Below are positions 48,351 through 58,279 of a stretch of DNA of 64,000 nucleotides, one piece after another. The stretch is from Corallochytrium limacisporum (taxonomy: Eukaryota; Opisthokonta): positions 320,479 through 384,478 of the forward strand of contig PDIP01000003.1 in assembly GCA_002811645.1 (NCBI GenBank). The letters are read 5' to 3'. The notes beneath the pieces are model-generated. The model did no database searches, was not told where the DNA came from, and saw nothing but the letters and a program-made list of their open reading frames with translations. How positions within the stretch are numbered: position 1 is the stretch's first letter; each line of letters begins with the position of its first letter. A program made the position numbers and the translations under genes.

Positions 48351-50984
48351 ATGGTAGACTCAAGAAAGGACACCCCCAGGAGTGTGCACTTCCAGGATGG
48401 CTCTCGGGTCTCTGAGTCAACAGCATTGTTGGCGAACACGCGCACACCGCAGCTGTCATCTTCACCACCTTCGCCTTGGTTCAATAGTATCTTCAAAAAC
48501 AGTAGACCTTTGGGTGATAACCCCCTTGTGGAGCACCCACTACTTCCCAAGTTCAACACAGATGCGTCCGAATACGCTTTGGGGAAGTTGAGAGGAGTCT
48601 CCGACGAGTCACTTGGACTTGTTAGTATTGTCTTCAACAAGGTGAACGCATTGAAACTCCTACAAGTCCTGTTCGCTTTGGTCGCGGGTTATATTTGTAC
48701 TTATATTCCAGCGGATGGAATGGAAACTAGTCGATGTGTGGGATTAGTTGTTGTTATGTGCGTTCTCTGGGGCATGGAACCGATTCCAACCCATATCGCA
48801 GGTCTGATGATTCCGCTCATTGCTACACTCTTCCCAATGATGCATACAGAGGCTACCTGCGTCGACAGCAAGCTTCATGGGAAACATGGCATGCATAAAC
48901 ATCACCATAAGGCACCCCATACCACAAATGTGCAATGTCACACCGACTTTGACTGCTTCAGCGTAGGTCTCAGCGATCACGCACACTGTCCGTCGCAGAC
49001 GATGACGTCGAGCCAGTCAGCAGTTGTTCTGAGCGAGTCTTTTTTCAAACCCATGATCTTTCTCTTCATCGGTACATTCGCAATTAGTGCAGCATTAAGC
49101 AAGAGGAAATTAGATGTTCGCTTCGCTCGATGGGTTATTCGGAACATCAGCCGGGATCCAAAGTGGGTGATGCTTTTCCTTATGATTACGGGATGGTTTC
49201 TGAGTATGTGGGTGACAAACATTGCTGGGGCTATAGCAATGGTTGCTGTGTCTGGCCCTCTGTTGGTGCAGACCACACCCTTGTCACAACAACGGAAGCG
49301 TTCCCAAGGACCGTCATCACTAGCAGTGGATCCATCCCCGGTGGTCATTTCGGAAAATAGCAGACAGGAAGGAAGCCCGCGGGAAGGACGCAGCACGCCA
49401 CTGGGGGCAACGAGTATCACCGTAGATGACAAACGCACGGTATCATTGCCGCAACAGCAAAACACTTTTGCCAAAGCTTTACTTCTCGGCATCGCATTTG
49501 CGTGTGACCTTGGCGGACAGCCCACTCCGATTGCTAGTCCTCAGAATTTGCTTGCAAAGCAAGATATTCAGGAACTCATTCCAGCAGATGGTGTTGAACC
49601 GAACCATCTCACTTTCGTCCAATGGATGTGCGTCGGTATCGTCCCATCTTTGATCGCAGTGGTTTTGATATGGGCAATTCTATGGTTCTACTTCAAACCT
49701 GGCGATATCACTTTGCAAAGTGATATCGAGGATGAGATCTACGCAGCCGTTAAAAAGAACTTGGCACAACTGAAGAAGTCACCAGCTCTCCGGAGCGCCA
49801 ATGCCAATGCGGTGGTGAAACGGTTTTTGGAGTCCCCTCATCTCGGAGCAAGCCCGTTATTGCCACCGGCCAACCGAAGGCAGGGATCCTCCACGGGCTC
49901 TCAGGAATTTAGCCGAGAACCACGCAGTTTGGAGGCACTTGATGAAGCGCTCGATGAAATCGATGGTAGCATCCTGCCACCTCCAGCGAGGTCGTGGAAG
50001 GATGACGACAGCAAGATGATATCTGATGCATCCGAGGGCCCGGGTGGTCGAAACCACAAAAAGAGCCCCGCAAGAATATCAGCTTCGTCTCGTGGCAAGG
50101 GTTCCATGTTGAACCATGACGCCAACAGTACCAGTGGCAGTGCAGTTGCTGGACCGAGTCGCGATTTTGACGATGATAGTGATGTTTCCGAGAATAAGCC
50201 TTTGCTTCAATTGGTCCAAGAGGATCCTCAGCGGGGTGCTGAACTCAACGAGCAGCTGGGAGAGCTGATTGCGACTGTGGAGGACTACAACAAGGACAGC
50301 GTGAGCTGTTGGGCGAGGTGTTTGGGTCCCTACTGGTACAGGAGAGAGCTGTGGGACGATGCTTTCGTTGTCGTTGTGAGCGGGTTTACGATCACAATGT
50401 GGGTGTTATCCAACAGTCCTGCCATTCACGACATTATAGGTGACACAGGGATTATGGGCCTAGTGCCAGTCATTGCCTTCTACTCTACAGGTCTCCTAAA
50501 TAAGGAGGACTTCAAGAACATGCAGTGGAATGTTATTATCCTAGTTGGATCGGGCCTCGCACTGGGTACTGTGATCCAGAGCTCCGGGCTCCTTGGTGTT
50601 CTTAGCACCATTATCACAGATCACGGACCAAACCAACCGTTCCCCATTGTGGTCATTCTGAACGTTGTCGTGTGGATCATTGCGAACTTTGTGTCCCACA
50701 CGGCAGCTGCCGCGGTGACAATGCCCTTAGTTATCGGTATTGGTTCGTCCTATGGAAAGGGCAGAATCGCTGCTCTTCTTGCCGTCATGAGCGATAGCTG
50801 CGCCATGGGCCTTCCGGTGAGCGGTTTCCCGAATACCGTTGCTTTTGGTGTTCATGACATTACGGGTAAGACTCAATATTTAACGGCTGGGGACTTTATG
50901 AAGACCGGATTTCCTTTGGGCTTCATGACAGTGGGCATTGTGAGCACTGTCGGATACGCCATGGGTCTCTTGATTGGCTTGTGA
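48351..50984 (+). CDS. SLC13/divalent anion:Na+ symporter-like transporter with large soluble insertions
   Basis: An 877-residue membrane protein of the SLC13/CitM (IT) superfamily, which moves sulfate, phosphate, dicarboxylates or silicate/arsenite-type anions with cations. Residues 1-100 are soluble. The first helices read NALKLLQVLFALVAGYICTYI and CVLWGMEPIPTHIAGLMIPLIATL. The helix-loop GIAFACDLGGQPTPIASPQN and, near the end, FVSHTAAAAVTMPL and GLPVSGFPNTVAFG correspond to the two substrate/Na+ re-entrant motifs (SNT/APN type). A His-rich external loop (about 176-191, KHGMHKHHHK) and a long cytosolic insertion of roughly 200 residues (about 450-650, Ser/Asp-rich) are unusual. No SPX domain, which separates it from yeast Pho87/90/91. 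The gene ends 44 bp from the convergent ATG10 stop. Confidence 0.8.
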   Translation: MVDSRKDTPRSVHFQDGSRVSESTALLANTRTPQLSSSPPSPWFNSIFKNSRPLGDNPLVEHPLLPKFNTDASEYALGKLRGVSDESLGLVSIVFNKVNALKLLQVLFALVAGYICTYIPADGMETSRCVGLVVVMCVLWGMEPIPTHIAGLMIPLIATLFPMMHTEATCVDSKLHGKHGMHKHHHKAPHTTNVQCHTDFDCFSVGLSDHAHCPSQTMTSSQSAVVLSESFFKPMIFLFIGTFAISAALSKRKLDVRFARWVIRNISRDPKWVMLFLMITGWFLSMWVTNIAGAIAMVAVSGPLLVQTTPLSQQRKRSQGPSSLAVDPSPVVISENSRQEGSPREGRSTPLGATSITVDDKRTVSLPQQQNTFAKALLLGIAFACDLGGQPTPIASPQNLLAKQDIQELIPADGVEPNHLTFVQWMCVGIVPSLIAVVLIWAILWFYFKPGDITLQSDIEDEIYAAVKKNLAQLKKSPALRSANANAVVKRFLESPHLGASPLLPPANRRQGSSTGSQEFSREPRSLEALDEALDEIDGSILPPPARSWKDDDSKMISDASEGPGGRNHKKSPARISASSRGKGSMLNHDANSTSGSAVAGPSRDFDDDSDVSENKPLLQLVQEDPQRGAELNEQLGELIATVEDYNKDSVSCWARCLGPYWYRRELWDDAFVVVVSGFTITMWVLSNSPAIHDIIGDTGIMGLVPVIAFYSTGLLNKEDFKNMQWNVIILVGSGLALGTVIQSSGLLGVLSTIITDHGPNQPFPIVVILNVVVWIIANFVSHTAAAAVTMPLVIGIGSSYGKGRIAALLAVMSDSCAMGLPVSGFPNTVAFGVHDITGKTQYLTAGDFMKTGFPLGFMTVGIVSTVGYAMGLLIGL

Positions 50985-51028
50985 AGAACCCTTCGTATAT
51001 AGTTAGAATTTTGGACGTTATACATTCT

Positions 51029-51529
51029 TTATTTCTTTAGGCTCTGTTGGTACTCAAAATAACATTGCGGACATAGAGTAAGCTGCAGATGCTCTAGGGC
51101 AATACACAGCATTGCAATGATACCGCTTGTATACTTCCGAATGCCATCACCAAGCGGCATTGAAGCAATTCCGCACGGATGCACGTAGTTTCGCACTGAA
51201 CTGCGATGAAAGGCGGTGGTCAGAATGTAGTCATGCTCCTGTCCTTGAGGATGAGAAATATTCTCTAGAATTTTCAGTTCGCCGTCTTTGTCATAAGCTG
51301 CAAAGTACACGACCGCAGTATTGTAGACTGCTCCGTAGATTACCTCAATGTCTGCACTACTGATCGGTGCGGGATCCTGTGCAACATAGTTTATACTTAA
51401 TGACCCATCATTTTGCTCTCGAACGTAAGCCGAAATACAGTCCTTTCTTAGACTAACACATCGTTTCGGCAACCGGGTGTTGACTAAGCAGATTGCAGAC
51501 TGAAAGTCAGCTGGCACAGCACATGCCAT
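51029..51529 (-). CDS. ATG10: ATG10-like E2 enzyme of autophagy
   Basis: A 166-residue protein. ATG10 is the E2-like enzyme that transfers ATG12 to ATG5 during autophagosome formation. The strand order ADIEVIYGAVYNTAVVYFAAYDKDGE, then NYVHPCGIASM with Cys119 in the His-Pro-Cys motif, then a helix, IAMLCIALEHLQL, matches the C-terminal half of ATG10. The HPC motif is shared with ATG3, but the short length and the absence of the ATG3 flexible region favour ATG10. The N-terminal 50 residues are less similar. The start ATG is at 51529. It sits head-to-tail behind SF3B1 (173 bp) and converges on the transporter gene. Confidence 0.75.
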   Translation of the reverse strand: MACAVPADFQSAICLVNTRLPKRCVSLRKDCISAYVREQNDGSLSINYVAQDPAPISSADIEVIYGAVYNTAVVYFAAYDKDGELKILENISHPQGQEHDYILTTAFHRSSVRNYVHPCGIASMPLGDGIRKYTSGIIAMLCIALEHLQLTLCPQCYFEYQQSLKK

Positions 51530-51702
51530 GACTTCTCCACAGGTGTCTCAACCCACAACACTGAAGAGACCGGATTTAATGACACGCGGACGTACTATCA
51601 TCACAAGTGGCAATGAAATACCAAACAACGGGAAATCAGGTACAAGGGGTTGCTATGGCGGTCAGACTCTTCGGCCACAGTCCACATTGTCCGTTCAGTT
51701 TT

Positions 51703-54700
51703 TCAAAGGAAGAACTGCAGAGCGGGCACCGCATAAACAGTTTCCTCCCCCCCCGGCTGTTGTGGGCCGGGTGGATAGTACGGCAATAGGGCGTGCGGTT
51801 GGGCCACAACCTGGGCATTGTACAAATCCCAGTACACCTCCCGGACCTTGCGAGCCGGGTGGAACATGCCTTGCAGCAGATAGAGGAGTACTCTGCCAGG
51901 CCCAATTGCCTTGCCCATGGCATCAATCACTTCCAGCACCGCATTAATGACGTGACGACTGGTTTCGAATACGTTAGGCATGATAAAGTTCAGGAAGTGG
52001 ATGAGTAGGTCCTCGTATCCAAAGCCACGGAGAGCAAGTGCGAGATGCTTTACTGCAACACATGCATGTTGGCGATGAACGTGATCCGGGTCTGAGAGTG
52101 CATCTTCGAGCAGGGTACCCGTAGAATAGGCGTAATCACGGGCGGTCTCTCCAACATACTCGAACAAGAACGCCAAGGCTTTCAGTACGCCATTCTGCAC
52201 ATTCATCTCGCGGACGCGATACTCGTTCAGCAATGAGGGGAGTACAGTGTACGGGTTGCAATTTTCTGCAACAACTGCAATAGCTACAGTGCTGCAAACA
52301 CGCAGGCTACGATCTTGCAGCCGCAGATTGTCCAATAAGGTAGCAAGTATGTCCTGAGGTCCAACGGCTCGCGAGATGACTCCAAAGGCAGCTACGGCCG
52401 CTTTGCGGATCGGTTTACGAGGGGCGTTTAAGAGGTCTACCAGCAAATTTACAATCCGCATCCATTCCTTTGCGGAGCCCCGCTCTGGAGCCGTCTCTGC
52501 AATGGCACCAATTACCGTGATAACTTTCTCTTGCACCTTTTCGTTCCGGTTCCGCAAGATGGGGCTTAGTCGCGTCAAAAGATCGGGTACCTCTGGTCTC
52601 ATCTCATCTATATCGTCTGCAAAGTGTACCACAAGCGCACCAAGTCCAGCAATAACAGCGGCAAGAACATTTGGGTACTCCTCCCCCAAATATTCGTTAA
52701 GGACGGATCCAACGTGGCGAAGCATGAGTTTTTTGTGACATGTTGCCATCAAAGGAATCAAGTTTACCAGCATCTCAGCACTTTGCTGTCTTGTGGAGGC
52801 TGCTTTGTGGTTCATTCTCAGTAAGACGTTGTCACAAATCATCTGAAGATGGCGTCCTGCCCGTTGACCCATCGATTTTAGAATCATGCTGAAGTGTTTC
52901 AAAGGATGAACGTTGTGATCATTGCACTCATTGTATGCAAAGAGGGCACCATCTACAAGTCTGTCCTGAAGCCTGTCCTCAAGATCCACGCTCGCAACTT
53001 CTGCCAAGACCTTGGCCACTCCCTCCAGGACCATGAGGCGGTACACCTCAGCCCCATCCGTCAGCCCATCCACCAAGTAATTGCATACGTCTGATGCTGA
53101 ACAAACCTGTCCTAAGATTACAGTGGTTTCAAGAAGACTAGTTCGGGTGCTCCTCTTTGTGGTTGCCGTACGACGAGTCCAGAAGTGCTCGAAGAATTTA
53201 GGAATGATCTGTTCGCGTACAAACACGGCTTCCAGGCCCTCTACCTGGCAACAGTGTCCCACCACGGTCAAGAGTACACCACGCATGTCCTCGTCGGGCG
53301 TTTTGAATTCGCGGACTAGAATAGGCATCATTTGCTTTGTGTAGTATAGAGCATACTCTGCATCCATGAGAGGAATGAGACATCCTACTGCGCGAATGAA
53401 TGACGAGAGCAATTTTCCACGGTACCTGCCAATGCCGTTCCACAAGGGTTCCAACGCAAGTTCAAAACTCTCTATACCATACGGAGCACACACTTTTGCG
53501 AGTTGCGAGATTGCATGAGCAGCTATGATTCGCACGGGGGGCACATCATCATCAAGAAGGGGCACAAGGATTTCCACCAATTCATTGAGGTGCGAGAGCA
53601 CTGCGAAACCGGTGAGGAATGCCAACTGACGTACAACAGTTGCGCCCGTATGACGCGCTTCCCAGCGCTTTTGACTATGGCACACCGCTTTTAGAAATGG
53701 AATCATACTGTTGGTTCCAAGAGCAGATGCAGTCACAGCAAGCGCCTGCGCCGCCATTGCCCGCACTAACTCATCCTCCTTATCCACATCCGGTCTGAGG
53801 GTCACCAGCATTGTCGTCAATCCGGCAGCTTTCGCAAGAATGGCAATCATTTCCCGTCCTTCAGTCCTGACAATGGGGTCCTTGTCCATGAGCATGGGCT
53901 GGAAGGCCACAAGGATCCGTTTCGTATATGGGCGGACGAGATCATCCAAACTGTAAAGCACGCGATCAACGGCTTTAACCAAGTAGTGTCGGCACTGATC
54001 TCCGGCACTCTGTGCCATCACCAAAGGGAGCAACTGATCAAAAATGGCCGCCGGTCCCCATTCTCTAGCCTTTGTTGTCAGCCTCCGCAAGGCTACCTTC
54101 CTCTCAGCCGTGTTTCCATTCTTTATCTGCAAAAGAGCTGTCAGAATAGACCGCTTCAATTTGTCTGTTGGACTTAAGTTGTCCGCGTTCTTAGTGTAGT
54201 TAATCAATGGCGCAAAAAATTGGTCATCCCCCTCCCGTAGCCCCGGTAAGCTTCCGAGGAATGTTTTGCTTCCATCTTCCACCGTGCCCATGGTCTCCGC
54301 TCCGGCCAAACCGTAGGATTCCGCAGTCTGCTGTCTCTGAATGTAGAAACCACCTTCTTCAGCAGCGGTCTGCTGATCCTTTGGTACTGAAGTCCGCACT
54401 TGTAACGAAGTTCCATTGTTTCTGTCACCGTGCGGTGAAGGGATCACAACATAGCCATCTGATGGAAGGAGGCGATCCAACTGTTCATCTGTCCAGTTCG
54501 ACTGGCCAGGAAGTTTAGTTTGCGCTTCATTTAACATGATTGATATTTCAACGGATTCTTCTTCTTTCACATCGGCATCCACGTCCCATCTAGACTGCTT
54601 CTTCTTATTTTTCGCTTCTCTTGGATCGCCACCAGTGTTTTCCGGAGCCGCCATGTCCCACCGCTTTCGTTTCCTGGCGGGGTTTTGAGATCCCGTCCCT

Positions 54701-54705
54701 GTCAT
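51703..54705 (-). CDS. SF3B1: Splicing factor 3B subunit 1 (SF3B1/Hsh155-like), short N-terminus
   Basis: A 1000-residue HEAT-repeat protein, core of SF3b in the U2 snRNP, which clamps the branch helix. The HEAT array runs from about residue 185 to the end and is collinear with human SF3B1 (ARHTG, PYGIESFELALEPLW, IPLMDAEYALYYT, REFKTPDED, LGEEYPNVL, NEYRVREMNVQNGVLK, FHPARKVREVYW). The N-terminus is only about 185 residues, against over 450 in human; it keeps two U2AF-ligand-type motifs (KRKRWD and KKQSRWD) but lacks the long Thr-Pro-rich phosphorylation region. At the positions matching human Lys666 and Lys700 I read Thr (ARHTGAT) and Pro (DDDVPPVRI); Glu622, Arg625 and His662 counterparts are kept, while Asn626 is Ala. 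Alignment is from memory of the human sequence. Start ATG at 54705. Confidence 0.95.
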   Translation of the reverse strand: MTGTGSQNPARKRKRWDMAAPENTGGDPREAKNKKKQSRWDVDADVKEEESVEISIMLNEAQTKLPGQSNWTDEQLDRLLPSDGYVVIPSPHGDRNNGTSLQVRTSVPKDQQTAAEEGGFYIQRQQTAESYGLAGAETMGTVEDGSKTFLGSLPGLREGDDQFFAPLINYTKNADNLSPTDKLKRSILTALLQIKNGNTAERKVALRRLTTKAREWGPAAIFDQLLPLVMAQSAGDQCRHYLVKAVDRVLYSLDDLVRPYTKRILVAFQPMLMDKDPIVRTEGREMIAILAKAAGLTTMLVTLRPDVDKEDELVRAMAAQALAVTASALGTNSMIPFLKAVCHSQKRWEARHTGATVVRQLAFLTGFAVLSHLNELVEILVPLLDDDVPPVRIIAAHAISQLAKVCAPYGIESFELALEPLWNGIGRYRGKLLSSFIRAVGCLIPLMDAEYALYYTKQMMPILVREFKTPDEDMRGVLLTVVGHCCQVEGLEAVFVREQIIPKFFEHFWTRRTATTKRSTRTSLLETTVILGQVCSASDVCNYLVDGLTDGAEVYRLMVLEGVAKVLAEVASVDLEDRLQDRLVDGALFAYNECNDHNVHPLKHFSMILKSMGQRAGRHLQMICDNVLLRMNHKAASTRQQSAEMLVNLIPLMATCHKKLMLRHVGSVLNEYLGEEYPNVLAAVIAGLGALVVHFADDIDEMRPEVPDLLTRLSPILRNRNEKVQEKVITVIGAIAETAPERGSAKEWMRIVNLLVDLLNAPRKPIRKAAVAAFGVISRAVGPQDILATLLDNLRLQDRSLRVCSTVAIAVVAENCNPYTVLPSLLNEYRVREMNVQNGVLKALAFLFEYVGETARDYAYSTGTLLEDALSDPDHVHRQHACVAVKHLALALRGFGYEDLLIHFLNFIMPNVFETSRHVINAVLEVIDAMGKAIGPGRVLLYLLQGMFHPARKVREVYWDLYNAQVVAQPHALLPYYPPGPQQPGGEETVYAVPALQFFL

Positions 54706-55319
54706 CTTGTTTCTCTCCGCACAATCCGCAAAGTATGACTACATCATGTGTCTTGTTATCTGTGTGACTGGTATGCTACGCTGCGTAGTCGTGATACTTG
54801 TCACCCTTTAGGTTCGGCCATGTGAGACCCAAAATACCCATTGTCCCGTCCACAAACCACTCTATTTTCTACCCTTCATGCCCAAAGCGCGCTCGGTTGG
54901 TGCTAGATCAATATATTACAATCAATACATCCCAACTACATATTTTCTCTTCCCCTGGTGGAGGGAGGAACTGAAGGGAAGGAACGGAAGGGGGAGGGAG
55001 GGGCCGTTGGGCGCGTGGTGCGGGAAATGCGTCTAGTAATGGATGTGCCACGGAGGGAGGAGGGTGGTGGTGCGGCTCTAAAGGCTCCGATCGCTGTCCT
55101 CACCGTGCGCCAGCGGCCGCGGGCCAAGACAAGCATTTCTGAAGGGTCAACAGCCGCGCTTCAGTAAACTTAAGTTGCTCAATTGGAATACTAACTGCAG
55201 CAGCTTTGCTCTACCAAGGTACTTAGAGTAGTGCAACTACAAGGAATGACAAGTTCTGTATGGGTTCATATGTACGCGTTCAATTGTTCGGGGAAGGGCT
55301 CATATTAGCACGTAACAAA
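54706..55319. other. Divergent region SF3B1 / RPB10
   Basis: Holds the half-sites at 54905-54927 and, nearer to RPB10, the string TACTAACTGCAG at 55189-55200, which looks like a branch site plus acceptor. A GTAAAC donor-like string lies about 40 bases before. If real, it would be a tiny 5'-UTR intron. Confidence 0.4.
54905..54927. promoter_or_regulatory. Paired TATTGAT half-sites upstream of SF3B1
   Basis: Reads AGATCAATATATT then ACAATCAATA on the plus strand: two ATCAATA half-sites in the same orientation, not a dyad. Centred about 211 bp before the SF3B1 ATG, the same distance as the dyads in front of COG4, POLD3 and the dehydrogenase. Confidence 0.35.
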
Positions 55320-55538
55320 ATGATCATTCCTGTGCGCTGTTTCACCTGCGGGAAGGTGATTGGCAATAAGTGGGAGCAATACTTTAATCTGCTTGCGAAC
55401 GATTACCATGCTGGCACTGCTCTTGATGAGCTCGGCCTGCAGCGCTACTGCTGCCGTCGTATGATAATGACCCACGTCGATATCATTGACCAGCTCCTGC
55501 GATACGAAGCCTTCGAGAAGCGCCCAAATGATATGTAG
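55320..55538 (+). CDS. POLR2L: RNA polymerases I/II/III subunit RPB10 (ABC10-beta)
   Basis: A 72-residue protein starting [18 protein letters not shown], with the zinc-binding CxxC near the N-terminus and [21 protein letters not shown] carrying the second pair of cysteines, as in all RPB10 orthologs. It sits at the base of the three nuclear RNA polymerases and is needed for assembly. The ATG at 55320 matches the universal start. A 20-codon in-frame extension to 55260 exists but has no counterpart elsewhere. The end of the reading frame is 285 bp from the stop of ETFA. Confidence 0.97.
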   Translation: MIIPVRCFTCGKVIGNKWEQYFNLLANDYHAGTALDELGLQRYCCRRMIMTHVDIIDQLLRYEAFEKRPNDM

Positions 55539-55823
55539 ACTTGGAATCCTATTATAAAATTTAAAGAATGGTGAGAGAGTACTATCAATGAATTTCCATA
55601 GTAAAGCCGCAACGGCCAATACATACATACACATGTAGCATATAATTCTGCGAATGGTAAAAAATGCGATCTATTTGAATTCATGTTTGTCAAAAGTTGT
55701 CAAGCTCATATCAATGGAGTCGAACACGTCCTCTGTCTGAACAAAGACGACTAGGAAGTCGAACCCCTCACTTTGATGTATGTTCCAGAGAAGCCGAACG
55801 GAGAGTCATAACAATTAAGATAT

Positions 55824-56822
55824 TTACAATTTCTCGGTCAGTTCGGGGACGGCCTTGAACAGATCATCTACAAGACCATAGTCAGCAACCTGGAAGATGG
55901 GTGCCTCCGCATCCTTATTGATGGCAACAATGGTCTTTGAGTCCTTCATACCAGCCAGATGCTGAATGGCACCAGAGATTCCGACGGCAATATACAGTTC
56001 GGGGGCAACGATCTTTCCCGTCTGACCAATCTGCATGTCGTTGGGGCAGAAGCCAGCATCCACAGCCGCGCGGGATGCACCCACAGCGGCACCAATCTTG
56101 TCCGACAGATCGTACAGGAGCTTGAAGTTGTCACCAGACTTCAAACCGCGGCCACCAGAGACGACGATCTTGGCAGTGCCAAGGTCGGGGCGGTCAGATT
56201 TGGACAGTTCCTGACCGACGAATTCAGAGGAGTCGTTTGAGACTGCAACGTCCATTTTCTCTACGGTGCCAGATCCACCCTCAGCAGGAGCAGCATCGAA
56301 CGCAGTAGAGCGAACAGTGACAATTTGCAGAGAATCGGCAGAGCTCACGGTCTGGATTGCGTTTCCGGCGTAGATGGTGCGGACGTACTCCTTCTCTCCC
56401 TTAATGCCAATGATGTCTGAGATAGGTTGAGAATCGAATTCAACTCCCAGACGAGGGGCAATGTTCTTGCCGGTGGCAGAGGCGGGCAGGAAAATGTGGC
56501 TGTAGCTGCCGGCATCCTGGGCGGCCTTGATGGCTGGGGCAACAGCTTCCGGCAGGAAACCTTCGAACGCAGCATCCTCGACAGCAATAACCTTCTCGAC
56601 ACCGGCGATCTTAGCGGCCTGTTCAGCAATACCGGAAGCCTTGGAACCGACGACCAGAGCAGTCACGGACCCACCGACTTTTGTCGCGGCAGTGACGGTA
56701 TTGAGTGTACCGGAAGCGATCTTGTCATTGTTGTGTTCGACGTACACCAACGAAGAAGCAAAACGCTTAGTAGTGAAGTTGCGTGCCGCAGGGCGGACAC
56801 CCGAGCGCAGGACAGAGAGCAT
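55824..56822 (-). CDS. ETFA: Electron transfer flavoprotein subunit alpha, mitochondrial
   Basis: A 332-residue protein. ETF carries electrons from acyl-CoA and amino-acid dehydrogenases in the matrix to ETF:ubiquinone oxidoreductase. The N-terminus ([24 protein letters not shown]) is a mitochondrial presequence. The N-terminal domain shows [19 protein letters not shown]. The FAD domain is clear: [13 protein letters not shown], then [42 protein letters not shown] and [19 protein letters not shown], the classic ETF-alpha signature. All FAD contacts look intact. Start ATG at 56822. A partner beta subunit is not in the window. Confidence 0.97.
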   Translation of the reverse strand: MLSVLRSGVRPAARNFTTKRFASSLVYVEHNNDKIASGTLNTVTAATKVGGSVTALVVGSKASGIAEQAAKIAGVEKVIAVEDAAFEGFLPEAVAPAIKAAQDAGSYSHIFLPASATGKNIAPRLGVEFDSQPISDIIGIKGEKEYVRTIYAGNAIQTVSSADSLQIVTVRSTAFDAAPAEGGSGTVEKMDVAVSNDSSEFVGQELSKSDRPDLGTAKIVVSGGRGLKSGDNFKLLYDLSDKIGAAVGASRAAVDAGFCPNDMQIGQTGKIVAPELYIAVGISGAIQHLAGMKDSKTIVAINKDAEAPIFQVADYGLVDDLFKAVPELTEKL

Positions 56823-58279
56823 TTTTACCGTGTCTTTGTATACAAGATCCCGGAATTAGAAAACGTACACGCTTTTGACAAAAACAACTGAGGTTTCAAA
56901 TTTGGAGGATATTATTAAGTACCCTAAACAACTTGGTGAGACCCAGATGTGAGCAGCCCAGCGAGCCAAACCGGAGAGTAATATCAGAATGTTGTGAACC
57001 ATCCCTCAGGTGGACTTGTGGTGTAAAATGCAATTCGTGTGCGCTCACAAGTCCTTGCTTCCGTCATTGACAAAATCCTTGTACGGTTCTCCAAAGGTGC
57101 CAACACGCAACTTTGGAGACAGACCGCACACGGAACCACGGTGTGCACGGCACCCCAAAGTCCATCGTTCTCCAGGAACTATGTTTTGCTTCACGTGCTC
57201 CGACTGGTCCACCTTGCGGTTGTAACAATAGGCTGCGCCTCTCCCTTTAGTGAATATATTCAGTAAATGCATCTCATGTCGACACCGGTTTGTTATTTTG
57301 AGACAGGTGCAGACACGGCCCACTTGCATCGTCCCGACTGTATTAAAGGCAGTCCCGACAATGTGTGAGCGGTAGAGAATCCGAATCCCATCTCTCTCTG
57401 ACGGGAACACGGAGAGTATGTCCTCTGCGCTCACCACTGATCCGCACAAAGCATCAACAATGGAACCCCCCACGCCGCTGGCTATGTATGGAACTCCCGG
57501 GATGAGGGAGGGTGCGCCCGCCTGGCTTACGGTCCGGTCCAACCGAGCAACTTCACACTTTTCACCCGGCTCACGCTTCCGCCACCTTCCCCGCCTTCCC
57601 GCGTGATTTTCCCAGTTCACACCGCCGCTCGCAGTGACACACCAGAAAAAGAGAGGGAGGGAGAGAGAAAAAGAAAAAGGAGAAACGAAGCCGGCTGATC
57701 GGGCACAACGCCAAAAGTAAACAAAGAAAATGAAGGGAGCCCCCCCCCCCGGGGGGCCCTTCCCCACACACTGTTTACGAGGGCGGATCATTTGTGTTTT
57801 CCTTAAAAGCCCCTGCCTTCCCATGGCCACCCCACCTTCGCGTAGCTTTTGACCGTCTCCACCGTCCCTCGGCGCTGAGGAGAAATTTGCACCGGACCCG
57901 AGGAGGGGAACCTTTGTTTTTTTGTTTCCCATACTTTTCTTATAGACCCGCAGCAGCCCAATCTTTCGGTCCTCAGCGAGATAGTTCCTTTTTGCCAGTT
58001 CTCCAGTAAGGCAGGACATTTCATGACGGGCCGGGCACGCCTCCAGGGACACCCACCCCCCGCGCCGGGGGTTGGTGGAGAGGCGCTACGCATTTGTAAA
58101 GGCCGGTAATCAATGGCGGTGCCTTGTTGTGAGCGACGGTCGCCGATTGTCGACTTGAGATTTACAAAGCAAGTGAGGCAGGTATGCTGTCAAATGCGTA
58201 TGAATTTTTATCATGATGAAAGTATGTAAAATGAAAATTGAATAATGCAAGCACAGCGTACATCACAAGGGAGGATTGA
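56823..58279. other. Intergenic region, 1.5 kb
   Basis: Lies between two minus-strand genes. It contains a C11G6 tract at 57740-57756 flanked by GAAGGG / CCCTTC (57732-57737, 57757-57762), so a hairpin is possible. A minus-strand frame is open for 1 kb from 58052 to 57045, but it starts with GTG and its composition is random-like; I do not call it a gene. Homopurine patches lie near 57640-57680. Confidence 0.45.

Noticed and set aside
51748-51758. C-run as another intergenic homopolymer
   Set aside because: It lies within the SF3B1 coding end and encodes Pro-Gly-Gly on the minus strand.
55740-55775. GGGTTCGACTTCC on the minus strand as a tRNA T-arm
   Set aside because: The T-stem does not pair and no acceptor stem could be drawn.
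57045-58052. Minus-strand open frame of 335 codons
   Set aside because: Starts at GTG, crosses the C11G6 tract and purine microsatellite-like patches, and has a random composition with scattered Cys and Trp. No domain. Length alone is not enough.
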